From contig OU964925.1 of assembly GCA_918807975.1 (NCBI GenBank), positions 10,144,798-10,208,797 of the forward strand: DNA of 64,000 bases, in the 5' to 3' direction. A model generated the notes under the pieces. The model saw only the letters and a program-made list of their open reading frames with translations. It made no database searches and was not told the DNA's origin. Below, piece by piece: positions 22,800 through 34,998 of the stretch (positions within the stretch are counted from its first letter, which is position 1; the number at the start of each line of letters is the position of its first letter). A program made the translations under genes and the position numbers. The stretch is from Aplidium turbinatum. Taxonomy: Eukaryota; Chordata; Ascidiacea; Aplousobranchia; Polyclinidae.

Positions 22800-23968
22800 A
22801 CAAAAACGACTATAAAAATATTTTCCCGAAATATTTTTCGGAATTTTATTTTTGAATCGTGTTCAAAATTAAATTTCCCTTCCAGGGGTGTCAATTTCGT
22901 GGTGAGGCAGTCGAAGGAAACGCAAGCAGAATGGTTTAAAAATGGGGTAAATGTCTTACGTATTTAAAAATAAATAGACATTTTAACGTTTATAGACGCC
23001 TTCAATTAAGCGTCTATAAAAATATTTTCCCGAAATATTTTTTGGAATTTTATTTTTGAATCGTGTTCAGAATTAAATTTTTTTTCCAGGGATGGCAAGC
23101 TGGTGGTGGGGCAGACGAAAGAAACGCAAGCAGAATGGTTTAAAAATGGGGGAAATGTCTTAAGTATTTAAAAATAAATAGAGATTTTAACGTTTATAGA
23201 CGCCTTCAATTAGGCGTCTATAAAAATATTTTCCCGAAATATTTTTCCGAATTTTATTTTTGAATCGTGTTCAGAATTAAATTTCCTTTCCAGGGATGGC
23301 AAGCTCGTGGTGGGGCAGACGAAGGAAACGCGAGCAGAAAGGTTTAAAAATGGGGTAAATGTCTTACGTATTTAAAAATAAATAGAGATTTCAACGTTTA
23401 TAGACGCCTTCAATTAAGCGTCTATAAAACTATTTTCCCGAAATATTTTTTCGAATTTTATTTTTGAATCGTGTTCAGAATTAAATTTCCTTTCCAGGGA
23501 TGGCAAGCTCGTGGTGGGGCAGACAAAGGAAACGCAAGCAGAATGGTTTAAAATGGGGGAAATGTGTTACGTGTTTAAAAATAAATAGAGATTTTAACGT
23601 TTATAGACGCCTTCAATTAGGCGTCTATAAAAATATTTTTCGGAATTTTATTTTTGAATCGTGTTCAGAATTAAATTTATATTTCCAGGGATGGCAAGCT
23701 CGTGGTGGGGCAGACGAAGGAAACGCGAGCAGAATGGTTTAAAATGGGGGAAATGTCTTAAGTATTTAAAAATAAATAGAGATTTTAACGTTTATAGACG
23801 CCTTCAATTAAGCGTCTATAAAAATATTTTCCCGAAATATTTTTCGGAATTTTATTTTTGAATCGTGTTCAGAATTAAATTTCCTTTCCAGGGATGGCAA
23901 GGTCGTGGTGGGGCAGACGAAGGAAACGCAAGCAGAATGGTTTAAAATGGGGGAAATGTCTTACGTAT
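22800..23968 (+). repeat. 204-bp tandem array C (left arm of fold-back element)
   Basis: Between five and six forward monomers with the longer hairpin TTTATAGACGC...GCGTCTATAAA. Interrupted at 23968 by the BEL/Pao element and continued at 32414. Confidence 0.9.
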
Positions 23969-24526
23969 TGTTCCCGACAATTTTCACCAAATCAAACGTC
24001 ATATAAAAACCGTTCAAGTCTACTGAATATTACGTCATGGAAATTCCTAAAGCATGTGCCAAAATTGCACCATCGTTCATAAGACCTGTTTGGACCTGTT
24101 TGGGCCTGTTTAAACAGGAAATATTACATCAGCTTAAACACCTGTTGGAATGACTTCATAATTGTCTTTCATTTATTGCGTCACAGTTACTTTCTACGTG
24201 AATTTGAGATATTGATATCTATTCTGGTCATTCGTAAAATGATTGTTTGAAAGTTGGCCGCACATTTAACTGTTGGCTTAGTGCTTGCTAGCTGGACAAA
24301 AGTTCCGTCTTTTATCCAAGTAATCTGTTCTGTAGTGACAGTTTTCAGTGGTGTACGCGTTGCACCCCCTCGTTTTCGGTAGCCGTGGGCTAATTTTTAC
24401 AGAAATACACTTTTTGAAAAGAAGTTCAAGTGTGTGTTTCTTCGGTCATTATATGCAGACGAAAGGATCCGGGAACTTTAAGTTACAATTTTCCCACGAA
24501 GAAATTATGGTTTACCGCTGTGACCA
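23969..24526 (+). repeat. BEL/Pao 5' LTR
   Basis: 558 bp, TGTTCCCGACAATTTTCACC at the start and CGCTGTGACCA at the end; matches the copy at 31856-32413. Confidence 0.9.
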
Positions 24527-24974
24527 TAAAAAATAAAAGACGAAGTTAGTTAGTTGGTAGGCCAAGAAGCACTTAGAAGCAAAGAAATAATAAAAGAAGA
24601 TCTTGTTGGTTGGTAGTCTAAAGAAGCAAAGAAAATTAAAGACATTTCTTCTCGGTAGGCAACTGAAGAACTTTAAGCTAAAAAGTAAAGACATTTCTTC
24701 TCAGTTTGGTACAGAAGAAAAATAACTTTGACATTTATTGGCAAGAAAGAAGATTAAAGGCAATCCATCTGTGCTTGAAGATTCAAGTGGAAGAATCCAA
24801 GCAAGTTTTGTGGACGTTTGGACTTCACATACTCGTACAGCTACGGTATCGTGCATTTAAATTCTTTTTTGTATTTTTACGGTCTTTGCAGTTAAGTTTT
24901 TTATAACTACTGTAATTTTGTGTGTTTGTGTAACTTAATTTTTTTAATTGTTAAATTTAGCCCTAACATTTAAT

Positions 24975-27300
24975 ATGTCTACACTCGGTGGCGACAGGGA
25001 CTCGACCGCCGTCGACTCGACTGAGTTTAAGCCTGATGATGTTCTTTGCGGTCGGGCAGGCCATTCTGGGGAGGGACCCATTAACGATGAGGCTAAGTCA
25101 GTTCAAGAGGCCCGGCATCTTAGACGGGATATTTTGACTCAAATTGGGAAACTTTCTGTGGCCCTAGGTTCTTTGAGTGATAAGCAGGAACTGTTAATTT
25201 TTAGATCTAACTTATCTACTTTAGAAGAGGAATTAAGGCATTTCCATGCTCTTTTGAGTAAAATTGTTAACTCTGCAATCTTGGCAGAACTTCGTGATAG
25301 GGTAGATCCCGAATTTAACTCGTTAAAAAATAACTTCGAACAAAGAGAAAGTGATTTCTCAGATAGGTTAGATGCTGACATACATCCTGAGGATAGCGCC
25401 TCAAATGTAAGCACTAGGATGTCTGAGAGCTCGTCACGGATAGTTGCACAAATTAACCTACAGTTAAGACGAGAGGAGCTCCAGATCCAAGCTGAGGCCG
25501 AAGCAAGAGCTGCTGAGGCCATCGCAAGAGCTGAAGCCATACGAGCTGAGGCTGCCGCACGAGCAGAGGCTGCCGCAAGAGCTGAGGCCATACGAGCTGA
25601 GGCCATACGAGCTGAGGCTGCCGCACGAGCAGAGGCTGCCGCAAGAGCTGAGGCCATACGAGCTGAGGCCATACGAGCTGAGGCTGCCGCGAGAGCTGAG
25701 GCCGACGCGAGAGCTGCTGAGGCCGAAGCGAGAGCTGCTGAGGCCGCCGCGAGAGCCGAAGCTAGAGCTGCTGAGTTCGCACTCAAAGACGCTCAGTTGA
25801 GGGCCGAACAACGTAAAGAGGTAGTTTTAGCTGAATATCGTTCTGAGTTGGGCTCCCGGCGTAGCTCTAGGAAGGGCTCTTCTAGGCATTCCAGAAGTGA
25901 ACATCAATCACAGTTTAATTTACCTAACCTTTTCCACACGCCTGTTCAATCCGTAAGTGGACCTGTACAATCCACATGTTTTCCAGCTGTTTCAGGAGGT
26001 CTCGGGGCCGCGGCTAAGGATCTTCCGAAGGCTGTAGAGCCAAGGTCTGCAAATTACAACCGAACTCCTCCCCCAGAGCGTACAGGTCACGGGGCCGCCA
26101 TTAGCAGTAATGCTTTGCCCCCTTCACAGTTTTCAGCGCCGCTAGTTTTTGATCGCCCAGCTACACGTAATTTGGGTGGTTGTGAGAGGCGTATCGTGTC
26201 TCCTGATTTTAACGTATGTGAGGATCGTGATCGGGCTGTGCATGTGACTGAGCCCACTCAGCCCATTAAGGGATATAGCTTGTCTTCTCCCGCTAAATCG
26301 AGTTCTCAACAGCAGGATTGCTTTTTTGAATACCAAAATAGTAGGACGTTCTTCGATAAGGCGGCCTTGATTGGTTACGATGGTAATAATATGCCATTTG
26401 TCTTCTTTAAAAATCGTGTTATGGCCTTGATGGCAGCTTCGCCCTTTAAGGGAACTCGTTTGACTTTGTTGCAAGCAGCTTGTGTTAGAACAGCTGCACA
26501 AACGATTGCTAATTTGGTTTCTGACACTCCTGGCTTGTCAGAGGAAGACAGGATAGAAATGTCGTTAGCTCGCTTGTCCCAACGTTTTGGGGTTCGTGGA
26601 GGTCTTTTCGCAGAACCAGAAATTAAAAAGTATCGCTATGGTAGCAAATTGACTTCTATCTCTTCCAGTGATTTGAAAGAGTTTAAAGATGAATTGTCGC
26701 AGTGTTTGCTTTACGCGAAAGCTTATGGTCAGCGTGATAAATTAGAAGGACGTTTTGTTTTGGATTTGGCTAAGCGACTCCCGTTTGACGCTAAGCAGCG
26801 TTATCTTGACTTTTTAGGTGATCAGTATGGTAGCACTGAGGAACCTACCTTTCAGGGTTTGTTTGATTTTGTAGTACGGGAGGAAACGCGCAAGTCGACT
26901 GATTTTAGCATTATGCTAATGGGCGATTCTGGTGAGTCGCAGCATTTTAAAAAGTTTGGCAAAGGAAAATTGCCTTCATGTCCGGTTAGGCAGACGTCGG
27001 TAAAACCCCATGATAATGTGATTTCAGGGAGTTCGCAGTACTCGACTGCTGTTGGCGCACCGCGCGGCGGTGTGGCCAGACGTAGTGACATACCGGCATG
27101 TTTTTGTTGTTCGTCACGTGGTCAAGTTGAATATCATTTTTTGTCTAATTGTAAAGAATTTTTGCGCTTGACACCTAAAGATCGGAGAGATGTCATTGTG
27201 AAAGCTGGCAAATGCTTGAATTGTTTGCGCCAGCATATGGTTAGAGACTGTAATCATGCAAATAACTGTCGTAAGTGTGGACCTACCAACGATAGGAAAC
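24975..27300 (+). other. BEL/Pao gag region (part of the element)
   Basis: A long coding stretch starting near MSTLGGDRD. It has an Ala/Glu/Arg repeat (AEAAARAEAIRAEA) around 25.5-25.8 kb, a Pao-type gag domain, and a Cys/His zinc cluster near 27.1-27.3 kb (CFCCSSRGQVEYHFLSNC, CLNCLRQHMVRDCNH). Confidence 0.8.
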
Positions 27301-27799
27301 ACTATTTTCTTCTGCATGATTTTTATGTGACGTCACGTGATTCTCTGGATTTGGTCGGTAAAGATGAGGCTGGTGCCAGAGTTCCTGTGCGTAATGTTAA
27401 GATTGGAAATGTTAAAGCAGCCTTTAACCGCGTTACTGCTGCTCGTGTTTTGAATCCAATGACTGGCAAATCGAAGTTGGTGTATTGTCAGCATGATCCT
27501 GGTTCGCAGTTGACCTTTGTTTCGAGTGACTTGGTGTGCGAACTTGGTCTTAAACCGTATGATAAAGCGTCGTTTAAAATGGATACTCTGGCTGGTCAGA
27601 AACCTACTTGTGCTGACCTTGTTAAACTCAACATCCAGTCTTCTTCTTCTTCTTCTTCTTCTCTCGTTTGACTTGTAGCAGCTTAGATTGGCAATGCCTC
27701 CTCGTGCAGCCAAGATATCCAAAACATCCAGTCGTTAGAGACTGATGAACTGTTTTGTGATATAACCTCGGTGGTTAACCCAGCTTGGGCTGACGATGT

Positions 27800-30700
27800 T
27801 AAAACTTTACCCCATAAACAAGATTTAAGTGGTTTCCGTCATTTTCATGACGTGAATATGTTTCATTTGAATGATTGTAGTACTGTAGATGTACTGATTG
27901 GCAACGACAACGCTTATTTGATGTGTGCAAAAGAAGAGCGTGTTGGTGACAATCGTAGTGAACCGCATGCTTTGCTCACTCCTCTCGGTTGGTTGGCTTG
28001 TGGTGGTAAGTCACCCTTAGTTGAAAGCGTTGCTAAAGTGTGCAGAGTGCAGACGTCTTCAGAGTCGGATGTCATCTCTGGCTTTCAGCGTAAAATTGAG
28101 TCTCGTGATATGGAAATAGCAGACCTGAATAAAGTCATTCAGGATTTGACTTTGCAAAATGAAACCTGTGAATTGTCTCGCAATGATATTTTGGCTAGAG
28201 AACTTGTCGAACCGAATATTGAGTTGAAAGATGGTCGATTTGAGATACCTGTTCCGTTGAAGGAAGATATTGATCTACCTAACAATTTTGTGTTGGCGTC
28301 AGATAGAGCTGCTGCTTTAAGAAAGAAAGCTTTAAAACAACCTGAACTTCGTGATTTCCTTACTGACACCATGAAAGATCTTAAATCTAATGGCTATATT
28401 GAGCGCGCGGGTGAAGCAGGAAATGTCAAGGGATTTGAATGGTATTTACCATACTTTGTGACGTCACAATTAAAAAAGCGCATTGTTTACGATGGCAAGT
28501 CTGAATTTCGAGGAACTTGTGTTAATGATGTAATGTTTTCGGGTCCTGACTTGTTAAACCCTCTGGTAGATGTCTTGGCTAGATTTCGGCTTGGTAGATT
28601 TGGTCTCATGGCTGATGTGACTAAATGCTTCTTTCAAATAAAGTTACCTGAGTCGCAAAGGGATTTGTTTCGTATATTGTGGTTTGAAGATGATGACCTT
28701 GAAAATGGTAGGATGGTACCATTTCGTTTTTGTGTACACCCTTGGGGAATAAAGAGTAGCCCGTATATCGCTTGCTTGGCCATAAAGAAAATGATCGAGC
28801 AGAATCCCAGCAGTGCTGGTGAATTGACTCTCTGCAATATTGCAAATAATATGTACATGGATGATTTTATATTTTCGGCTGATAGCTTAGAGGAAGCTCA
28901 GCAAATCACTCATGAATCAATTGCTTTGTTTGATAGCCGTGGGTTTAAACTTGTTAAGTGGAGTGCTAACAAGGAGGCTATGATTGTCTTGTCAAATTTG
29001 GATAATGAGATGCTTTCACCTTTGATTCGTGACATTGACTTTCAGACTGAAAATATGACTTTGCCATCAGCGAAGACATTGGGTTGTGTGTGGCAAACCG
29101 AGTCTGACGAGATGCGTATCGCATGTTCCTTAAAGCCCTTAGCTAAACACACGCGCCGAAGTATGCTCAGTCAGCTTGGACAAAATTTTGATCCGCTAGG
29201 CTTTGGAGCGCCATTTTTTCTAAAAGCACGCCTTATACTTCAGCAGTTGGCGATAGACAAGTTTGATTGGGACACCGAGGTCCCTGATAGCTTTGTTAAA
29301 GAGTGGGAGTCGTGGCTTCGCTCTTTGGACCTGCTTAAGGATTTTTCGTTACCGAGATGGTATTTTGCAAACTCTGGTGTGTGCAGTCCGGATGATATTG
29401 TTTCATATCAATTGCATGGGTTTAGTGATGCTTCGAATCAAGCTTTCTCTTCTGTTGTTTACTTACGTAGACTGGTTAACGGAGTTCCGAGTGTGTCTTT
29501 CGTTCTGGGTAAATCTACCATTGTTGTAAAAAATCAGTTTTCTTGGCCGATAGCTAGGAAAGAGCTTGTTGCCGCTTTGAATACAGCAAGACTCGTGAAG
29601 CAGGCCTACGAGGCATTGAAGATGCCCGACTGCAGTAAGTATTTTTGGTGTGATTCTCGGACTGTGTTGCAGTGGGTTAAGAACCCTGATTTACGTTTGA
29701 ATAAGTTTATTACGCGTCGAGTTGAGCATATTTTATTGTTATCTGGAGCCCAGGATTGGCGTTTTTGCCCTACCGATATGAACCCAGCTGATGTTGGCAC
29801 AAGGCCAAATCTTATTACAAAGAAAGAGTTTCGAGAGTTGTGGTTAAATGGTTCTAGTCTTCTCTATCAGTGTGAAGAAATTCCATCTGTAGAAAACCCC
29901 ACTCCAGTACCTGTCCATAGCCTATATCTTCGTGACGAAGAGGGGTCGCTTGACGTTGGACAGGGTGGCCTTCACAGATTGATCGAGGCCGCACCTTCTT
30001 TGTATGTTATGAAAAAGAGAATTGCTTATTTGGTTGCTTTTGTTGAATTTTTGTGCTGTAAAACGAGAAAGCGTAGCTTTATGAAGCCAAAACTGGACGC
30101 CTCTTATCTTAATAGAGCCTTAGACTTAACTGTGAAGTTTGTTCAGAAGAGCGTGTATGGCGATGTGTTACATTTAATGACCAAACGATCGCCGGATGCA
30201 CTTGAGGAAGTGATAAAGCGGGGTAGTGTTGGCGCTTCGCAACGTGAGAAGGAACGCTTGAAGGAATTGCGTTCACTTAAAAAGTACAGACCTTGTGTAG
30301 ATGATGCTGGTGTAATCCGCATTGAAGGGCGCTTAAGTAATTCTCCCGAGATTTCTCTAGAAGCAAAGCATCCGATTGTTTTGCCTTCGAAACACCCCTT
30401 CACTAGGCTTGTTGTACTGTCGCATCATAATCGAAATGCGCACTGTGGAGTACAACACACTTTGTTGTCTACGCGACAGAAGTTTTGGATCGCTAATGGT
30501 AATGCTTCCGTGAAGAGGTATCTTAATGATTGTGGTGTATGTGCGATTGAGAAAGCTCGGCCTATAAGGCAGCTCATGTCTGATTTACCTTTGTCTCGCA
30601 CAACTGCCCATAGGAAACCCTTTTTTGATTGCGGCTTGGACTATCTTGGACCATTGACCTTTGTTGAAGGTAGGAGTCACAAAAAAGCTTGGGGACTCTT

Positions 30701-31550
30701 ATTCACATGTATGGCATCTCGCGCTATTCATGTTGAGCTGATTACGTCATTGTCGCTGAGTGATTTTTTACTTGCCTTTACAAGGTTTACAGATTTACGT
30801 GGGCAGGTTAATGCTATCTATTCCGATAATGGAAGTACCTTTCAGGCAGCATCTAAGAAGTTACCCGAGTTGATAGAATCAGCTGAATTTCACAACGCCC
30901 TGAGACAGAGAGAGATAAACTGGGAATTTATACCTCCATATGCTCCGGCGCAAGGTGGCGCCTGGGAGGCAATGGTAAAACAATTTAAAATCGCATTTTT
31001 TCACATTTTGGACTCTTCAATTCGTAAGCCCAATTTTATTGAACTGCTTACGTACACAGGCAGTGCCGTTCGGATCGTGAACGAACGCCCTTTGGTACCT
31101 TTGAGTGACGACCCTAGGGATTTTACTGTCATCACCCCTGCCTCACTTTTGACCCCATACTTAGACCCATACTGTGCTGTTGGGCAACCACATGATCGTG
31201 ACCAATTAAGAAGGGATTATCGGTTCAATTTGTCACTTTCTCAGCAGTTTTGGAATAAATGGATCGATTTTTACTTGCCAGGTCTTCAGGGCCGGAAAAA
31301 ATGGCTAAAAATGGCCGAGAATTTGGAGCCTGGTCAACTTGTAGTGGTAGGTTCTCTCCAAGACATTGGTAAACGTGGGAAGTATCAACTTGGGAGGGTG
31401 CATGAGGTAGTTCCACAAATTAGGAAAGGGAAGCCTGTGGTTCGTAGAGCCAAAGTTGCCGTCTGCAACTATGATGAGAGTACGGGGAAAGTGAAAGTAG
31501 ACTACGTGTTGAGGGATATTTCGTGCCTCGCCCCCGTAAAGAACACCTAA
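27800..31550 (+). other. BEL/Pao pol region (part of the element)
   Basis: Reverse transcriptase (LMADVTKCFFQIKL, NMYMDDFIFS), RNase H (LHGFSDASNQAFSSVVYLR), H2C2 zinc region (HHNRNAHCGV, LNDCGVCAIEKA), integrase core (FDCGLDYLGPL, YSDNGSTF) and a C-terminal domain. Positions are approximate. Confidence 0.85.
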
Positions 31551-31855
31551 GTGTTAGGGTTTGAGCCTGGTTTTGTCTGCGGTGGCCGACCCTTGTCTGA
31601 GCCCGGAACAGTCGGTTATTAGCGCAACCATTGTATATAGCGTCATTTAGCGTGTACCTATGGTACCAATTTCATGTATCGTCGTGTTTATTCTTATTGC
31701 TGTTCATTCTTTGCATGCCCTTTGTATTTGCGTATTAACTTAAACGTGAGTGATTCAAACAATTTGTGTATCATGTGTTTTTATTCATTGGCTCACAATT
31801 GTCGTCATTTCTTTTTAGTTATGCCATGTCAGACTGTCATAACTAGGGGCCGCTA

Positions 31856-32413
31856 TGTTCCCGACAATTTTCACCAAATCAAACGTCATATAAAAACCGT
31901 TCAAGTCTACTGAATATTACGTCATGGAAATTCCTAAAGCATGTGCCAAAATTGCACCATCGTTCATAAGACCTGTTTGGACCTGTTTGGGCCTGTTTAA
32001 ACAGGAAATATTACATCAGCTTAAACACCTGTTGGAATGACTTCATAATTGTCTTTCATTTATTGCGTCACAGTTACTTTCTACGTGAATTTGAGATATT
32101 GATATCTATTCTGGTCATTCGTAAAATGATTGTTTGAAAGTTGGCCGCACATTTAACTGTTGGCTTAGTGCTTGCTAGCTGGACAAAAGTTCCGTCTTTT
32201 ATCCAAGTAATCTGTTCTGTAGTGACAGTTTTCAGTGGTGTACGCGTTGCACCCCCTCGTTTTCGGTAGCCGTGGGCTAATTTTTACAGAAATACACTTT
32301 TTGAAAAGAAGTTCAAGTGTGTGTTTCTTCGGTCATTATATGCAGACGAAAGGATCCGGGAACTTTAAGTTACAATTTTCCCACGAAGAAATTATGGTTT
32401 ACCGCTGTGACCA
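31856..32413 (+). repeat. BEL/Pao 3' LTR
   Basis: 558 bp, preceded by the purine-rich AACTAGGGGCCG. It appears identical to the 5' LTR. Confidence 0.9.
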
Positions 32414-33312
32414 CGTATTTAAAAATAAATAGAGATTTTAACGTTTATAGACGCCTTCAATTAGGCGTCTATAAAAATATTTTTCGGAATTTTATTTTTG
32501 AATTGTTTTCAGAATTAAATTTCCTTTCCAGGGATGGCAAGCTCGTGGTGGGGCAGACGAAGGAAACGCGAGCAGAATGGTTTAAAAATGGGGTAAATGT
32601 CTTAAGTATTTAAAAATAAATAGAGATTTTAACGTTTATAGACGCCTTCAATTAGGCGTCTATAAAAATATTTTCCCGAAATATTTTTCGGAATTTTATT
32701 TTTGAATCGTGTTTGGAATTAAATTTTCTTTTCAGGGATGGCAAGGTCGCGGTGGGGCAGACAAAGGAAACGCGAGCAGAATGGTTTAAAAATGGGGTAA
32801 GTGTCTTACGTATTTAAAAATAAATAGAGATTTTAACGTTTATAGACGCCTTCAATAAGGTTCGACTCTCGGGGTGTGCGCTTGAGCAACGCACGTTAAG
32901 GACTGCTCTCCATTCAGCGGCATCTAATGGATGGAATAGTTCCCCAGCAACAAGACTTCAACAATCGGAAACTTCACTCTGTCAATCTCGGTGACCGGGC
33001 CTGCGTCAGTGATTCAAAGCCTCTACAAGTATGCGAAACTGCCAAGATTAAGCTCTGCAAGAAGCTTTCCCAGTCCGAGGATAAAGATTCAAGCAATCAA
33101 GCAATCAATCAAGCGTCTATAAAAATATTTTCCCGAAATATTTTTCCGAATTTTATTTTTGAATCGTGTTCAGAATTAAATTTTCTTTCCAGGGGTGTCA
33201 ATTTCGTGGTGGGGCAAACGAAGGAAACGCAAGCAGAATGGTTTAAAAATGGGGTAAATGTCTTACGTATTTGAAAATAAATAGATATTTTAACGTTTAT
33301 AGACGCCATCAA
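32414..33312 (+). repeat. 204-bp tandem array C, continued
   Basis: Forward monomers resuming after the retroelement, interrupted by a SINE at 32857-33108 and ending at the arm junction near 33312. Confidence 0.85.
32857..33108 (+). mobile_element. tRNA-derived SINE, family 2 (5'-truncated)
   Basis: Starts at box B (GGTTCGACTCTCGG), continues GTGTGCGCTTGAGCAACGCA and the shared body, and ends in AAGCAATCAAGCAATCAATC. Also present at 51277, 52838, 56222, 57333 and 58928. Confidence 0.8.
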
Positions 33313-34365
33313 TTAGACGCCATCAAATATTTTTATAGACGCTTAATTGAAGGCGTCTATAAACGTTAAAATCTCTATTTATTTTCAAATACGTAAGACA
33401 TTTACCCCATTTTTAAACCATTCTGCTCGCGTTTCCTTCGTCTGCCTCACCACGAAATTGACACCCCTGGAAAGGAAATTTAATTCTGAACACGACTCAA
33501 AAATAAAATTCGGAAAAATATTCCGGGAAAATATTTTTATAGACGCTTAATTGAAGGCGTCTATAAACGTTAAAATCTCTATTTATTTTTAAATACGTAA
33601 GACATTTACCCCATTTTTAAACCATTCTGTTTGTGTTTCCTTCGTCTGCCCCACCACGAAATTGACACCCCTGGAAAGGAAATTTAATTCTGAACACAAT
33701 TCAAAAATAAAATTCCGAAAAATATTTCGGGAAAATATTTTTATAGACGCTTAATTGAAGGCGTCTATAAACGTTAAAATCTCTTTTTATTTTTAAATAC
33801 GTAAGACATTTACCCCATTTTTAAACCATTCTGCTCGCGTTTCCTTCGTTTGCCCCACCACGAAATTAACACCCTATGGAAAGGAAATTTAATTTTGAAC
33901 ACGATTCAAAAATAAAATTCCGAAAAATATTTCGGGAAAATATTTTTATAGACGCTTAATTGAAGGCGTCTATAAACGTTAAAATCTCTATTTATTTTTA
34001 AATTCGTAAGACATTTCCCCCATTTTTAAACCATTCTGCTTGCGTTTCTTTTGTCTGCCCCACCACGAAATTGACACTCCTGGAAAGGAAATTTAATTCT
34101 GAACACGATTCAAAAATAAAATTCCGAAAAATATTCCGGGAAAATATTTGTATAGACGCTTAATTGAAGGCGTCTATAAACGTTAAAATCTCTATTTATT
34201 TTTAAATACTTAAGATATTTCCCCCATTTTTAAACCATTCTGCTCGCGTTTCCTTCGTTTGTCCCACCACGAAATTGACACCCCTGGAAATGAAATTTAA
34301 TTCTGAACACGATTCAAAAATAAAATTCCAAAAAATATTTCGGGAAAGTATTTTTATAGTCGTTT
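33313..34365 (-). repeat. 204-bp tandem array D (right arm of fold-back element)
   Basis: About five reverse monomers. Many carry CACGAAATTGACACCCCTGG in place of CACGAGCTTGCC, a variant also seen at 22895 and 33195 in the left arm, so the two arms share a history. Confidence 0.9.
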
Positions 34366-34653
34366 TTGTGATGCTTACTTTTCTTGCCAATCATATTTAG
34401 CAGTCCTAATAGATACGATTTTATGTCTAACTTTTCGCAATTGCAGTTGCTTTATCTTTGACAAGTCGAGTTTTTTATTTAAATTTCTGTGTTCACTGTT
34501 CATTTGGCTATGGAAAAAATATAACATTTGCTTTGATGTGGTAAGGAAAAGTGATTTTATCAGCTTCCGAATGTTGCTGCTTTCATCGCATTGTTTACCG
34601 CGCAATTATTTACGGATCATTTTTTTAGGCAGATCGCGCAAAATTATTCTGCC
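34366..34653 (-). repeat. Unique terminal domain, right end of fold-back element
   Basis: Matches 19785-20093 closely, ending GGCAGATCGCGCAAAATTAT, CTGCCAGAATGATGGTGG. Unrelated sequence begins directly afterwards. Confidence 0.75.
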
Positions 34654-34961
34654 AGAATGATGGTGGTAGAAGAAACGCTAAAATATTTGAGAAACTTTTC
34701 GTGAAAACTTTTGTGGGAGTGCTACAGCACCACAGCACACACTAGTGAGCCGCCCCTGTCTACACTGTAATGTAAACAACGATCATGCTGCTAAAAGCAA
34801 AACTCAATCTATTAAATTATATTCTTAGATGTCAACTTTTATATTCATTGCTTTGTGGTTGCCGATACATCATTATGTTATCTGCTCACATTGTATTTCA
34901 AATAATAGCTTTCGCTTGTTTTTGAAAGCAAAATTGTGTTAAAAGTGAATTTGTAATTTTC

Positions 34962-34998
34962 AGAATGCATTATTGTTGAAAGAGTGCATGCAAGAATG
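34962..34998 (+). promoter_or_regulatory. Splice-acceptor-like site and overlapping upstream ORFs before NMRK
   Basis: TTGTAATTTTCAG ends at 34963, an acceptor for a 5' UTR intron or a trans-spliced leader. After it come ATG at 34965 (stops after three codons) and ATG at 34988 reading M-Q-E-stop, whose TGA overlaps the NMRK ATG (34996) as AATGA. This suggests a reinitiation-type start if the 5' end is as drawn. Confidence 0.4.

Larger units (their letters stand above)
23969..32413 (+). mobile_element. BEL/Pao LTR retroelement, nearly whole, very young
   Basis: LTRs at 23969-24526 and 31856-32413 are 558 bp each, begin TG and end CA, and look identical by eye. The target duplication CGTAT is at 23964-23968 and 32414-32418. 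Parts in order: gag with an Ala-rich coiled region and Cys/His zinc motifs, aspartic protease, reverse transcriptase with MYMDDF, RNase H, H2C2 zinc region, integrase core, and a C-terminal domain typical of BEL/Pao. No envelope gene was recognised. The coding part looks close to whole, with about one break. It is inserted in a 204-bp monomer of the fold-back element. Confidence 0.9.
20118..34653. mobile_element. Fold-back MULE derivative: two inverted array arms with no gene core
   Basis: Order: terminal domain 20118-20405, its remainder 22767-22799, forward monomers 22800-23968, 32414-32856 and 33109-33312, then reverse monomers 33313-34365 and the inverted terminal domain 34366-34653. The arms meet directly near 33312 with no transposase or protease sequence between them. 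Insertions of a hAT, a BEL/Pao element and a SINE interrupt the left arm. It lies head to head with the MULE at 1-20093, only about 25 bp away. It probably relies on proteins from complete copies (inference). Confidence 0.7.

Noticed and set aside
25139-25811. Antisense Ala- or Ser-rich ORFs
   Set aside because: Shadows of the Ala/Glu/Arg repeat in the BEL/Pao gag region on the other strand.
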